This document shows positions 26,796-37,540 of a stretch of 64,000 nt of DNA, one piece after another. The notes beneath the pieces are model-generated. The model made no database searches, was not told where the DNA came from, and saw only the letters and a program-made list of their open reading frames with translations. The stretch comes from Acidobacteriota bacterium. Its GTDB lineage: Bacteria > Acidobacteriota > Blastocatellia > Pyrinomonadales > Pyrinomonadaceae. A program made the translations under genes and the position numbers. The stretch's first letter is position 1, and the number at the start of each line of letters is the position of its first letter. The stretch covers positions 186,001-250,000 of the forward strand of contig JAIVJZ010000004.1 in assembly GCA_020199775.1 (NCBI GenBank), read 5' to 3'.

Positions 26796-28742
26796 TTGCC
26801 CGGCCTTCAATCTTCCGAGGACTCCACCCTACTTCACGCGCTCTCACAGAACTACCCGACGGCCGACGCCGCGCTGGCCGAAGCCGCCGCCCTGCACGCC
26901 GCGCTGTCTCTGCCGAAAGGCGTCGTCCACGTCGTCAGCGACGTGCACGGCGAGTATAAAAAACTTCGCCACATCATCAACAACGCTTCCGGCAGTCTGC
27001 GCTCGCTCGTCGCTAAACTTTTCGACGGCAAGTTGGACGAAGCGGAGCAGCAGGAGTTGCTCGCCGTCCTCTATTACCCGCGCGAGTTGATGGAGCACCT
27101 GCACGGCCGCATGAACGACCGGGAGGCGCGGCGCGAGTGGGTGCGTCGGGTGCTCCGCAGCCAATTCGAGATCGTGCGCGAACTGTCGCGCTCGTGTCGT
27201 CACCGGCGGGTGAGCGCCCTGATGCCCGTCGAGTACGCCGAACTGTTCGAGGAACTGCGCGACGAACCGTCGAGCAGGCGCGGCCACGCTTACGTAAACG
27301 CGATGATCGACGCGCTCGCCGCGCACAATAAGGATTTGCCGGCCGTGCGCGCCGCCTCGCGTCTGGTGCGCAACCTGTCCGTGTCGGAGATCATCGTGGC
27401 GGGCGACCTCGGCGACCGCGGCCCGCGCATCGACAAGGTGATCGATTACCTGTCGGAGCAGCCGAACGTCTCGTTCACTTGGGGCAATCACGACGTGCTG
27501 TGGATGGGCGCGTGTCTGGGGCAGGAAGCCCTGATCGCGACGGTGCTGCGCGTCTCGCTGCGCTACCGCCGCCTCTCGCAACTCGAAGAGGGCTACGGGC
27601 TGATCATCACGCCGCTCGAACGGCTGGCGCGCGCCGTCTACGCGGACGACCCCTGCGAGCGTTTCAAAGCGAAGGGCACGGGGTTGCGCGACGATCTGCT
27701 GATGGCGCGGATGCAGAAGGCGATTGCCGTCATCCAGTTCAAACTCGAAGGGCAGACGATCCGCCGTCATCCCGCATGGGACATGGAGCGGCGCAACCTG
27801 TTGCACCGGATTGACGCGAAGAATCACACCGTCGAAATCGACGGCCGCACGCACCCGCTGCTCGACGCGCACCTGCCCACCCTCGACCCGTCAGACCCGT
27901 ATGCGCTCTCAGGCGAAGAGCGCGCGTGCATGGATCGCCTGCGGCAGTCGTTCATTTCGAGTTCGCGCCTGTGGGAGCAGATGTCTTACGTCACGCGGCG
28001 CGGCTCGACGTGGTTGAGACGCGATCAGGCTTTGATCTTCCATGGGTGCGTGCCGGTGGACGAGCGCGGCGAATTTGTGTCGCTCGCCGTGGACGGGCGC
28101 GAGTGCGCGGGGCGCGAGTTGTTCGACGCGCTCGACGCGGTGGTGCGCCGCGCGATGAACGCGGGCGCGGAGACGGTGGGCGACGAGGCCGATTGGCTCT
28201 GGTATCTCTGGACGGGCGCGCGCTCGCCGCTCTTCGGCAAAGACCGCATGGCGACTTTCGAAAACTATTTCGTCGAGAATAAAGAGGCGCGCAAGGAACA
28301 CAAGAACCCTTATTTCAAGTTGATTCACGGGGCGGATTTCTGTCGCCGCGTGGCCGCGGATTTCGGCATCGACGAGGACGCCTTGATCGTCAACGGTCAC
28401 GTGCCCGTCAAGGTTGAGCGGGGCGAAGAGCCTTTGAAGGACGGCGGGAATGCGGTCACGATTGACGGCGCGTTTTCCGAAGCATATGGCGACCGGGGTT
28501 ACACGCTCATCATCGCGCCGGAGCGCGTCGCGCTGGCCGAGCATCATCACTTCGAATCGATCTCCGACGCGATCACGGCCGGGGCGGACATCGTGCCGAA
28601 GGTCTCGACCATTCGCGCGCACGAACGCCCGCGCCTCGTCGCCGATACGGAGGAGGGCGCGAGTATCCGCCGCCGCGTCGGCGCGCTCGAACGGCTCATT
28701 CTCGCCTACGAGCGCGGCGAGTTGTTGGAAAAGCAAAAGTGA
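26796..28742 (+). CDS. fbp: Fructose-1,6-bisphosphatase class III (TTG start)
   Basis: HVVSDVHGEYKKLRHIINNASGSLR ... AGDLGDRGPRIDKVIDYL ... GNHDVLWMGA ... NGHVPVKVERGEEPLKDGGNAVTIDGAFSEAYG. Confidence 0.93.
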   Translation: MPGLQSSEDSTLLHALSQNYPTADAALAEAAALHAALSLPKGVVHVVSDVHGEYKKLRHIINNASGSLRSLVAKLFDGKLDEAEQQELLAVLYYPRELMEHLHGRMNDREARREWVRRVLRSQFEIVRELSRSCRHRRVSALMPVEYAELFEELRDEPSSRRGHAYVNAMIDALAAHNKDLPAVRAASRLVRNLSVSEIIVAGDLGDRGPRIDKVIDYLSEQPNVSFTWGNHDVLWMGACLGQEALIATVLRVSLRYRRLSQLEEGYGLIITPLERLARAVYADDPCERFKAKGTGLRDDLLMARMQKAIAVIQFKLEGQTIRRHPAWDMERRNLLHRIDAKNHTVEIDGRTHPLLDAHLPTLDPSDPYALSGEERACMDRLRQSFISSSRLWEQMSYVTRRGSTWLRRDQALIFHGCVPVDERGEFVSLAVDGRECAGRELFDALDAVVRRAMNAGAETVGDEADWLWYLWTGARSPLFGKDRMATFENYFVENKEARKEHKNPYFKLIHGADFCRRVAADFGIDEDALIVNGHVPVKVERGEEPLKDGGNAVTIDGAFSEAYGDRGYTLIIAPERVALAEHHHFESISDAITAGADIVPKVSTIRAHERPRLVADTEEGASIRRRVGALERLILAYERGELLEKQK

Positions 28743-29127
28743 GGGCTGAGGCCGCGTGACGTGGCGGCGAGAGTCGAAGAAGTTCGGAGGCGTTGATCGT
28801 CGCGGGCGCGGAAGGCAATAGACGTTTATTCGAGAACGTGTTAGTATCCCGCCGCTTCATTCGGACGACAACAAAGCCTTTTTCGCGTCCTGCTCTTTCA
28901 TCCTGATTTCGCATCCTGATTTCGGGTCGGGCTTTCTGCCCGCACTGGCCTCGGCGGTCTCCAATTTCGATCTCTGATAACAATCTTCGATCATACGTGA
29001 GTTCGTCTGGTGAACACGCACGAGTAAACGTTCTTTTCCGCTTACGACTGCTACAACTTCGTGCGTTTGCGCCTCTTCCCTCGCGAAGGACAGACGGTAG
29101 AACAAATCTGCAAGGAGTCAGCAACTA

Positions 29128-31263
29128 ATGGAAGCAACGGCCGCCGGCCTCAAGCCCGCCGAACTCGATAACCTCTGCGTCAACACGATCCGCACGCTCT
29201 CGATGGACGCCGTGCAGGCGGCCAACTCAGGCCATCCCGGCACGCCGATGGCGATGGCTCCGGTCGCCTACCTGCTTTGGAACGAGATCATGCGCTTCGA
29301 CCCGGAAGACCCCATCTGGCCGAACCGCGACCGCTTCGTGCTCTCGATGGGTCACGCCTCGATGCTGCTCTACTCGATGCTGCACCTGACGGGCGTCAAG
29401 GCCGTCAACGCGAAGTATGAGACGACGGGCAAGCCTTCGGTCGAACTCGAAGACATCAAGAACTTTCGCCAGCTCGACAGCCGTTGCCCCGGCCACCCGG
29501 AATATCGTTGGACTTCCGGCATCGAGACGACCACCGGGCCGCTCGGGCAGGGCATCGCGACGAGCGTCGGCATGGCTATCGCCTCGAAGTGGCAGGCGGC
29601 CTACTTCAACCGCCCCGGCTTCGAGATGTTCGACTACAACGTCTACGCCCTGTGCGGCGACGGCTGCATGATGGAAGGCATCTCGCACGAGGCGGCGTCG
29701 CTCGCCGCCCACCTCAAACTCGATAACCTCTGCTGGATTTACGACAACAACAAGATCACGATTGAGGGCCACACCTCGTGGGCGTTTTCCGAAGACGTGG
29801 CGACGCGCTTCATCGGCTACGGCTGGAACGTCACGCGCGTCGGCGACGCCAACGACCTCGAAACTTTGAAACGCGCCTTCGCCGTCGCGCGCAAAGAAAC
29901 CGACCGCCCGACGCTCGTCATCGTCGATAGCCACATCGCGTGGGGCGCGCCCAACAAACAGGACACGCACGCCGCGCACGGCGAGCCGCTCGGCGAAGAA
30001 GAGATCAAACTGACGAAGCGCAACTACGGCTGGCCGGAAGACGAGAAATTTTTAGTGCCCAATGAGGTGCGCGATCACTTCAACAGCGGCATCGGCGCGC
30101 GGGGCAAACAGGCGCGCGACGAGTGGTTCGCCAGAGTCGAAGCGTATCGCAAAGAGTACCCGGAGTTGGCCGACCAACTCGTCAGGATGCAGAAGCGCGA
30201 ACTGCCCGAAGGTTGGGACAGAGACATCCCCGTCTTCCCGGCCGACGCGAAAGGCATGGCCGGGCGCGACGCTTCGGGCAAAGTCCTGAACGCCGTCGCG
30301 CAGAACGTGCCGTGGTTCATCGGCGGCGCGGCCGACCTCGCGCCCTCCACGAAGACGCGCCTCACGTTTGCAGGCGCGGGCGATTTCACGGCCGACGACG
30401 ATTCCGAGAAGGGGCGCTGGTACGGCGGGCGCAACTTCCACTTCGGCATCCGTGAGCACGAGATGTCGGCCGTCCTGAACGGCCTCTCGCTTTCGAAGAT
30501 TCGCCCCTACGGTTCGGGCTTCATGATCTTCTCCGACTATTCGCGCCCCGCGATCCGGCTCTCGGCGATCATGGAAATCCCGACCATCCACATCTTCACG
30601 CACGACTCCATCGGCGTCGGCGAAGACGGCCCCACGCACCAGCCCATCGAACAACTCGCCTCTCTGCGCGCCATCCCCGGCCTCATCGTGATGCGTCCAG
30701 GCGACGCCAACGAGATCGCGGAGGCGTGGCGCGTCGTGATGCAACTGAGGCACGAACCGGCCGTGATGGTCTTGAGCCGTCAGGCGATGCCGACGCTCGA
30801 CCGCACGCGTTACGCGAGCGCGGAAGGCGTCAGACGCGGCGGGTACGTGCTCGCGGACAACGCGACCGACGGCGGCCAGCCCGAAGTGATCCTGATCGGC
30901 ACGGGCACGGAGGTTTCGCTCTGCGTCGAGGCTTATGAAAAACTCGCGGCCGAGGGCGTCAAGGCGCGCGTCGTAAGCCTGCCCTCATGGGAAATCTTCG
31001 AGCATCAGGACGAGGCTTATAAGGAGAGCGTGCTGCCGTCGCCGGTCAGGGCGCGCGTCGCCGTGGAGCAGGCGGGCACGTTCGGCTGGCGTCGCTACGT
31101 GAACAGCAACGACGCCATCGTCGGCATGAAGACCTTCGGCGCGAGCGCGCCGCTCAAAGAGTTGACCAAGAAATTCGGCTTCACCGTCGAAAACGTGTTG
31201 GACACGGCGAGACGTGAAATGGATAAGTACAGAGGCCAGAGGTCAGAGGTTAGAGGTCAGTAA
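29128..31263 (+). CDS. tkt: Transketolase
   Basis: ANSGHPGTPMAMAPVAYLLWNEIMRFDP ... GPLGQGIATSVGMA ... THDSIGVGEDGPTHQPIEQLASLRAIPG. Confidence 0.97.
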   Translation: MEATAAGLKPAELDNLCVNTIRTLSMDAVQAANSGHPGTPMAMAPVAYLLWNEIMRFDPEDPIWPNRDRFVLSMGHASMLLYSMLHLTGVKAVNAKYETTGKPSVELEDIKNFRQLDSRCPGHPEYRWTSGIETTTGPLGQGIATSVGMAIASKWQAAYFNRPGFEMFDYNVYALCGDGCMMEGISHEAASLAAHLKLDNLCWIYDNNKITIEGHTSWAFSEDVATRFIGYGWNVTRVGDANDLETLKRAFAVARKETDRPTLVIVDSHIAWGAPNKQDTHAAHGEPLGEEEIKLTKRNYGWPEDEKFLVPNEVRDHFNSGIGARGKQARDEWFARVEAYRKEYPELADQLVRMQKRELPEGWDRDIPVFPADAKGMAGRDASGKVLNAVAQNVPWFIGGAADLAPSTKTRLTFAGAGDFTADDDSEKGRWYGGRNFHFGIREHEMSAVLNGLSLSKIRPYGSGFMIFSDYSRPAIRLSAIMEIPTIHIFTHDSIGVGEDGPTHQPIEQLASLRAIPGLIVMRPGDANEIAEAWRVVMQLRHEPAVMVLSRQAMPTLDRTRYASAEGVRRGGYVLADNATDGGQPEVILIGTGTEVSLCVEAYEKLAAEGVKARVVSLPSWEIFEHQDEAYKESVLPSPVRARVAVEQAGTFGWRRYVNSNDAIVGMKTFGASAPLKELTKKFGFTVENVLDTARREMDKYRGQRSEVRGQ

Positions 31264-31365
31264 AAAAATAAAGGCGAGGAAATGAGTAGCCGGTCAGCGG
31301 CCGCCGGGCAGCGGACAGTGTAAACTAATCTTTACTAACCTCTGGCCTCTAACCTCTGACCTCTG
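31231..31365. repeat. Heptamer-array hairpin, family AGAGGTC (arms 31231-31260 and 31335-31365)
   Basis: AGAGGCC|AGAGGTC|AGAGGTT|AGAGGTC versus CTCTGGCCTCTAACCTCTGACCTCT. Confidence 0.9.
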
Positions 31366-31383
31366 CGACGAAGGAGCAACGTG

Positions 31384-34251
31384 ATGAGTAATACTCTGGT
31401 TGAAATCATGAAGACCGGCCAGTCCATCTGGTACGACAACATCCGGCGGGCGATGCTCGCGAGCGGCGACCTCCAGAAGAAGATCGAGGAGGATGATCTG
31501 CGCGGCGTCACCTCCAACCCGACCATTTTCGAGAAGGCCATCACCGGCTCGAACGACTACGACGAGCAACTGCGCGCGCTCGTCGAGGCCGGCAAAAGCG
31601 TCTCCGAGATTTACGAAGACCTCGTGGTCGAAGACATCGGCCGCGCGGCCGACATCCTGAAACCCGTCTACGACAAGACCGACGGCGTGGACGGCTACAT
31701 CAGTCTCGAAGTCAACCCCGGCTTCGCCTACAAGACGCAGGAGACGATTGAAGAGGCCGACCGCCTGTTCAAACGCCTCGGCCGCAAAAACGTGATGATC
31801 AAGATTCCGGCGGCGCAGGAGGGCTTGCCAGCCATCGAAGAGTCGATCTATCGCGGCATCAACGTCAACGTCACGATGATCTTCTCGATTGAGAATTACG
31901 AGCAGGTGGCCGAAGCCTTCATCCGTGGGCTCGAACGCCGCGCTGCCGAAGGCAAGCCGGTGGATCATATCGCGTCGGTGGCGAGCTTCTTCGTCTCGCG
32001 CGTGGACACGGCGATTGACACAGACCTCGAATACAAAGCGCGCCACGCCGCGACGCCCGAAGAGCGCGCCCGGCTCGAAGGTTTAATGGGGCGCGCGGCT
32101 ATCGCCAATGCCAAGCTCGCCTACGCCAAGTACAAAGAGATATTTCACGGCGCACGCTTCAGTGCGTTGAAGGCCAAAGGCGCGCAGGCGCAGCGTCAGT
32201 TGTGGGCTTCGACGGGCACGAAGAATCCGAAGTATTCGGAAGTCCTGTACGTGGACAACTTGATCGGGCCGGAGACGGTGAACACCGTGCCGCCCGCCAC
32301 CTACACGGCCATTCGCGAGAAGGGCAAGGTCGCGCTCACGCTCGAAGAGGGCTTGGACGAGTGCCGCGCGCTGGTGCGGGAACTGGGCGAGATCGGCATC
32401 GACCTGAAAGCCGTCACCGAGAAGTTGCAGAAGGACGGGCTGAGTTCATTCGTCACCTCGTTCGACACGCTGGCCGAGTCCATCGAGTCGAAGCGCGCCG
32501 CGTTCCTGTCGGGCATCAACGAAAGGTTGACGGCAACGTTGGGAAAGTATAGTGAGGCGGTCGCGGGGGCGATCAAGGAAGCGGACAAGGGCGACGTGAT
32601 GCGCCGCATCTGGCGCAAAGACGCCGCGCTCTGGAGGTCGGACGAGGCGCACCAGAAGATCATCAAGCACGCGCTCGGCTGGCTGACCGTGCCCGACATG
32701 ATGATCGGCGTCGAAGACGACCTCGTGCAGTTCGCGGATCGCATCCGCAACGTGCGCGAGTTCAAGCATGTGATGGTGTGCGGCATGGGCGGCTCGTCGC
32801 TCTGCCCGGAAGTGCTGCGGCAGACGTTCGGCAAGCAGGAGGGCTACCCCGAACTGCTCGTCCTCGACTCGACCGACCCGGACGCCTTCTCCGACATCGC
32901 CGACAAAATCGACATCACCAAATGTCTCTTCATCATCTCGTCGAAATCGGGCACGACGACCGAGCCGCTCGTCTTCTACAAATACTGGTACGATCAAGTG
33001 GGCAAGCGGAAGGAAAACCCCGGCGAATGCTTCGTCGCCGTGACAGACCCCGGCACGCTGATGGAGCAGATGGCGACGCAAGACAAGTTCAAACGCATCT
33101 TCCTCAACCCGGCCGACATCGGCGGGCGTTACTCCGCGCTCTCCTACTTCGGCATGGTTCCCGCCGCGCTGATGGGCTTAGACGTGCGGAAGTTGCTCGA
33201 CCGCGCCGAACGCGTCGTGCATGCGTGCGCGTCGGTCGTGCCCGCGGCGGAGAATCCGGGCGCGCGCCTCGGCGCGATCCTCGGCGAGTGTGCGAAGGCG
33301 GGGCGCGACAAGTTGACCATCAGCACCGATCCACGGATCACTTCGTTCGGCCTCTGGGTCGAGCAACTGCTGGCCGAGAGCACGGGCAAGGACGGGAAGG
33401 GCATCGTGCCCGTCGCGGGCGAACCGCTCGGCGCGCCTTCCGTCTACGGCGACGACCGCCTGTTCGTCCACATCAGCGTCGAGAAGATCGAGAGCGAGAC
33501 GGAGGCCAAGTTGAAGGCTCTGGAAGCGGCCGGTCATCCGGTCGTCTACCGCACGCTGACAGACCTCTATGATCTGGGCGAGGAGTTTTTCCTGTGGGAG
33601 ATCGCGACGGCGTTCGCGGGCTGGCGGCTCGGCATCAACCCCTTCGACCAGCCGAACGTGCAGGAGTCGAAGGACGCGACGAAGGAACTGCTCGAAACTT
33701 TCGCGCGCGACGGCAAGCTGCCCGAACAGGACGTGCTCGCCACCGACGGCATGCTCACCATCTACGCCGACGACGAGACGCGCGCCGCGCTTCCCAACGA
33801 ATCGGTCGGCGCGGCCATCGCCGCGCACCTCGCGCGCGCGGGCGCGGGCGACTACATCGCCATGCTCGACTACTTCGAGGAGACGCCCGAATACGAGCGG
33901 CTCGTGCAGGCGATCCGCACGCACCTGCGCGACACGACGCGCTGCGCCACGACGACCGGCTACGGGCCGCGCTTCCTGCACTCCACGGGGCAGTTGCACA
34001 AAGGCGGCTCGGCGGCGGGCGTCTTCATGCAACTCACCGCGCCCGACATCAAAGATTTACCGATACCGGGGCAGCCCTACACTTTCAGCGCTTTGAAACA
34101 GGCGCAGGCGCTCGGCGATTTTCGTTCTCTCGCTTCGCGCGGGCGACGCGCCGTCCGGGTCGATCTCGGCGCGGACGTGCAAGCCGGACTCAACCGTCTA
34201 CAGGAGTTGATCGGCCAAGCCCTTCCACGCTCCGGCGCGACGGGAGCCTAA
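31384..34251 (+). CDS. Bifunctional transaldolase / glucose-6-phosphate isomerase
   Basis: Transaldolase N-half (SIWYDNIRRAMLASGDL..GVTSNPTIFEKAI) fused to a PGI/SIS C-half (VMVCGMGGSSLCPEVLRQTFG...ISSKSGTTTEPLVF). Confidence 0.95.
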   Translation: MSNTLVEIMKTGQSIWYDNIRRAMLASGDLQKKIEEDDLRGVTSNPTIFEKAITGSNDYDEQLRALVEAGKSVSEIYEDLVVEDIGRAADILKPVYDKTDGVDGYISLEVNPGFAYKTQETIEEADRLFKRLGRKNVMIKIPAAQEGLPAIEESIYRGINVNVTMIFSIENYEQVAEAFIRGLERRAAEGKPVDHIASVASFFVSRVDTAIDTDLEYKARHAATPEERARLEGLMGRAAIANAKLAYAKYKEIFHGARFSALKAKGAQAQRQLWASTGTKNPKYSEVLYVDNLIGPETVNTVPPATYTAIREKGKVALTLEEGLDECRALVRELGEIGIDLKAVTEKLQKDGLSSFVTSFDTLAESIESKRAAFLSGINERLTATLGKYSEAVAGAIKEADKGDVMRRIWRKDAALWRSDEAHQKIIKHALGWLTVPDMMIGVEDDLVQFADRIRNVREFKHVMVCGMGGSSLCPEVLRQTFGKQEGYPELLVLDSTDPDAFSDIADKIDITKCLFIISSKSGTTTEPLVFYKYWYDQVGKRKENPGECFVAVTDPGTLMEQMATQDKFKRIFLNPADIGGRYSALSYFGMVPAALMGLDVRKLLDRAERVVHACASVVPAAENPGARLGAILGECAKAGRDKLTISTDPRITSFGLWVEQLLAESTGKDGKGIVPVAGEPLGAPSVYGDDRLFVHISVEKIESETEAKLKALEAAGHPVVYRTLTDLYDLGEEFFLWEIATAFAGWRLGINPFDQPNVQESKDATKELLETFARDGKLPEQDVLATDGMLTIYADDETRAALPNESVGAAIAAHLARAGAGDYIAMLDYFEETPEYERLVQAIRTHLRDTTRCATTTGYGPRFLHSTGQLHKGGSAAGVFMQLTAPDIKDLPIPGQPYTFSALKQAQALGDFRSLASRGRRAVRVDLGADVQAGLNRLQELIGQALPRSGATGA

Positions 34252-34257
34252 ACAGAA

Positions 34258-34337
34258 ACGATGAAGGATGAACGCGGAACGATGAACTGACATCGGTTTT
34301 TTCCACTTCATCGTTCAGCGTTCCGCGTTCATCCTTT
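34258..34337. repeat. Heptamer-array hairpin, family GATGAAC
   Basis: GATGAAG|GATGAAC|GCGGAAC|GATGAAC with reverse-complement arm TTCATCGTTCAGCGTTCCGCGTTCATCCTT. Confidence 0.9.
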
Positions 34338-34356
34338 AATTGAGTGAGGAAATCTT

Positions 34357-35808
34357 ATGTCAACACCTGAACAGAGTAGTAAGACGGCGAAGATCGGCAT
34401 GATCGGGTTGGGCGTGATGGGCGAGAATCTGGCACGCAACATCGAGCGCAACGGGTACTCCATCGCCGTCTGGAATCGCGAGCCGAAGAAAGTTGACGAG
34501 TTTGTCGGGCAGCTGGTAGGCCATGAAGTGATCGGCGCGCACACCCCCGAAGAATTTGTGAAATCGCTCGAACGCCCGCGCAAGGCGATCCTGCTCGTCA
34601 AGGCGGGCGACCCCGTTGACTGGACGGTCAACCAGATCAAGCCTTTCCTCGAAGAGGGCGACATCATCATCGACGGCGGCAACTCTTATTTCATGGACAC
34701 CGAGCGGCGCGAGAAGTCTCTCAAGGCCGAGGGCTTCAACTTCATCGGGTCGGGCGTCTCCGGCGGCGAGAAGGGCGCGCTGTGGGGGCCGTCTCTGATG
34801 CCCGGCGGCGACCGCGCGGCTTACGAGCAGATTCGCCCGATCTGGGAAGCCATCGCGGCGAAAGTTGACGACGGCCCGTGCGTCACCTACATCGGGCCGG
34901 GCGGCGCGGGTCACTTCGTCAAGATGGTGCATAACGGCATCGAGTACGGCGACATGCAACTCATCGCCGAAGCCTACGATTTGATGCGCACCGTTCTCGG
35001 CATGTCGGCCACGGAGATGGCCGACGTGTTCGACGAGTGGAACCGGGGCGACCTCGAATCGTTCCTCATCGAAATCACGGCGCAGATTTTGCGCGTGAAG
35101 GATGAGGAGACCGGCCAGCCCCTCGTCGATCTCGTGCTCGACAAGGCGGGGCAGAAGGGCACGGGCAAGTGGACTTCCGACATCGCGCTCGACCTCGGCA
35201 TCGTCACCCCGACGATTGACGCGGCCGTGGACACGCGCAATTTGTCGTCGCGCAAAGAGGAACGCGTCGAGGCGTCGAAGCAGATCAAGGGGCCGGAGCG
35301 CGCCGCGTTCTCAGGCGACCGCCGCGAGATGATTCAGGCCATCCACGACGCGCTCTACGCTTCGAAGATTTGCTCCTACGCGCAGGGCATGAACCTCATC
35401 CGCGCCGGATCAAACGCCTACCAGTGGAACATAGACCTCGGCGAGTGCGCCCGCATCTGGAAAGGCGGCTGCATCATCCGCGCCCAGTTCCTCGACAAGA
35501 TCAAGGGGGCTTACCAAAGCCGCGCCGACTTGCCGAACCTGCTGCTCGACCCCGACTTCAACGCGTTCGTCGAACAGTCGCAGCCCAACTGGCGTCGGGC
35601 GGTCTCGACCGCCATCCAGAGCGGCGTCGCCGTGCCGGGCATGTCCGCCAGCATCGGCTACTTCGACACCTATCGCACCGCCAACCTGCCGCTCAACCTG
35701 ACGCAGGCGCAACGCGACTTCTTCGGCTCGCACACCTACGAGCGAACCGACAGACCCGGCCAACCCGCCGTCCACACGGAATGGGAAGAGATGCTCAAGA
35801 AAGGATGA
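34357..35808 (+). CDS. gnd: 6-phosphogluconate dehydrogenase (decarboxylating)
   Basis: IGMIGLGVMGENLARNIERNGYSIAVWNR ... VSGGEKGALWGPSLMPGG. Confidence 0.97.
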   Translation: MSTPEQSSKTAKIGMIGLGVMGENLARNIERNGYSIAVWNREPKKVDEFVGQLVGHEVIGAHTPEEFVKSLERPRKAILLVKAGDPVDWTVNQIKPFLEEGDIIIDGGNSYFMDTERREKSLKAEGFNFIGSGVSGGEKGALWGPSLMPGGDRAAYEQIRPIWEAIAAKVDDGPCVTYIGPGGAGHFVKMVHNGIEYGDMQLIAEAYDLMRTVLGMSATEMADVFDEWNRGDLESFLIEITAQILRVKDEETGQPLVDLVLDKAGQKGTGKWTSDIALDLGIVTPTIDAAVDTRNLSSRKEERVEASKQIKGPERAAFSGDRREMIQAIHDALYASKICSYAQGMNLIRAGSNAYQWNIDLGECARIWKGGCIIRAQFLDKIKGAYQSRADLPNLLLDPDFNAFVEQSQPNWRRAVSTAIQSGVAVPGMSASIGYFDTYRTANLPLNLTQAQRDFFGSHTYERTDRPGQPAVHTEWEEMLKKG

Positions 35809-35889
35809 ACGATGAACGCGGAACGATGAACGATGAACTGAAAACAAGTTGTCTTGAGTTCATCGTTCATCGTTCCGCATTCATCGTTA
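35801..35889. repeat. Heptamer-array hairpin, family GATGAAC
   Basis: GATGAAC|GATGAAC|GCGGAAC|GATGAAC|GATGAAC; right arm AGTTCATCGTTCATCGTTCCGCATTCATCG. Confidence 0.92.
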
Positions 35890-35896
35890 TTTTGTT

Positions 35897-37447
35897 ATGT
35901 CTGCAACAGTCATGGAAAACCCGCTGCGCGCGGGCGTGCGCCTTGAACGGACGGCCGAGCCGTGCGTGGTCGTCATCTTCGGCGCGACCGGCGATCTGAC
36001 GAAGCGCAAACTCGTGCCCGCGCTCTATCGTCTCGTGCAGGAGCGGCTCGTGCCCGCCGAGTTCGCCATCGTCGGAGCGGCGCGCACGGAGTTGAGCAGC
36101 GAAGAGTTTCGCGCCAACATGAAAGAGGCGGTCGCGCAGTTTTCCGAGGCCAAGACGGTGGACGAAGAGGTGTGGGAATCCTTCGCGCAAGGTTTGCACT
36201 ACCTGAAAGTCGATATCGGCACGAGCGCGGACTACGTGAATCTCGTCGCGAAACTCGACCAGATCGACCGGGAGCGGGGCACGCAGGGCAACCGGGTGTT
36301 TTACCTCTCCACCGCGCCCACGCTCTACGCCGAAGCCGTCCGGCAACTCGGGCAATCGGGCTTGGCGAAGCCGAAAGAGGGGCAGAAGGGCTGGGTGCGC
36401 GTCATCATCGAGAAGCCTTTCGGCTCAGACCTCGCCAGCGCGCAAGCCCTCAACCGCGACATCCATCAACATCTCGACGAGTCGCAGATTTATCGCATCG
36501 ATCACTATCTCGGCAAAGAGACGGTGCAAAACCTGCTCGTCTTCCGCTTCGCCAACGGCATCTACGAGCCGCTCTGGAATCGCCAGTACATCGACCACGT
36601 CCAGATCACGAACGCCGAGACGGTGGGCGTCGAGGGGCGCGGCGGTTACTACGAGAAGGCGGGCGTGGTGCGCGACATGTTGCAGAACCACGTCTTTCAG
36701 GTGCTCTCGCTCGTCGCGATGGAGCCGCCCGCGAGCCTCAACTCCGAATCGGTGCGCGACGAGAAGATCAAGGCGATGACCGCCGTGCGCCCGTTCACGC
36801 CGGAGCGCATCCGTGCGGAGTGCGTGCGCGGCCAGTACGGCGCGGGGTCGATTAACGGCAAGCAGGTTCCCGGCTACCGCGAAGAAGAGGGCGTCGCGCC
36901 CGATTCGGCAACCGAGACCTTCGCCATGCTCACGATGTATTTCGACAACTGGCGTTGGTCGGGCGTGCCCTTCTACATCCGTTCGGGCAAGCGTCTGGCG
37001 AAGCGCGTCACCGAGATCGCGATCCAGTTCAAAGACGCTCCGCACAAACTCTTCGGCTCCGAGATGATGGAGCAGATGACGCCGAACCAACTCATCATCC
37101 GCGTCCAGCCCGACGAGGGCATCACGATGCGCGTCGCGGCCAAAGTGCCCGGACAGGTCACGCGCATCCGCGACGTGAACATGGACTTCCGCTACGGCGC
37201 GTCCTTCGGCGTCCAACTCGCAGAAGCCTACGAGCGGCTCCTGCTCGATTGCATCCTCGGCGATCCGACGCTGTACGCGCGCACCGACATGACCGAGCGC
37301 GGTTGGGAGATCGTCATGCCCATCCTCGAAGAGTGGGCGTCCACGAAGGCGGAAGCCCCGTTCCCCAACTACGAAGCCGGGACGTGGGGGCCGCAGGCCA
37401 CGCACGATCTCCTGGAGCAAGCCGGACGCCGCTGGCGCAGACCGTAA
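35897..37447 (+). CDS. zwf: Glucose-6-phosphate 1-dehydrogenase
   Basis: VIFGATGDLTKRKLVPALY ... RVIIEKPFGSDLASAQALN ... IYRIDHYLGKETVQNLLVFRFANGIYEPLWNR. Confidence 0.97.
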   Translation: MSATVMENPLRAGVRLERTAEPCVVVIFGATGDLTKRKLVPALYRLVQERLVPAEFAIVGAARTELSSEEFRANMKEAVAQFSEAKTVDEEVWESFAQGLHYLKVDIGTSADYVNLVAKLDQIDRERGTQGNRVFYLSTAPTLYAEAVRQLGQSGLAKPKEGQKGWVRVIIEKPFGSDLASAQALNRDIHQHLDESQIYRIDHYLGKETVQNLLVFRFANGIYEPLWNRQYIDHVQITNAETVGVEGRGGYYEKAGVVRDMLQNHVFQVLSLVAMEPPASLNSESVRDEKIKAMTAVRPFTPERIRAECVRGQYGAGSINGKQVPGYREEEGVAPDSATETFAMLTMYFDNWRWSGVPFYIRSGKRLAKRVTEIAIQFKDAPHKLFGSEMMEQMTPNQLIIRVQPDEGITMRVAAKVPGQVTRIRDVNMDFRYGASFGVQLAEAYERLLLDCILGDPTLYARTDMTERGWEIVMPILEEWASTKAEAPFPNYEAGTWGPQATHDLLEQAGRRWRRP

Positions 37448-37451
37448 AGGC

Positions 37452-37531
37452 AGTGAATCGTGAATCGTGAATCGTAAATAGTTAAAACCAGCTTCTTATC
37501 TATTCACGATTTACGATTCACGATTCACGAA
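37452..37531. repeat. Heptamer-array hairpin, family GTGAATC
   Basis: GTGAATC|GTGAATC|GTGAATC|GTAAATA; right arm TATTCACGATTTACGATTCACGATTCAC. Confidence 0.92.
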
Positions 37532-37540
37532 TTTCAAATT

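Noticed and set aside
28857-29105. 82-aa minus-strand ORF in the tkt leader
   Set aside because: No recognisable domain; lies in the probable tkt 5' leader
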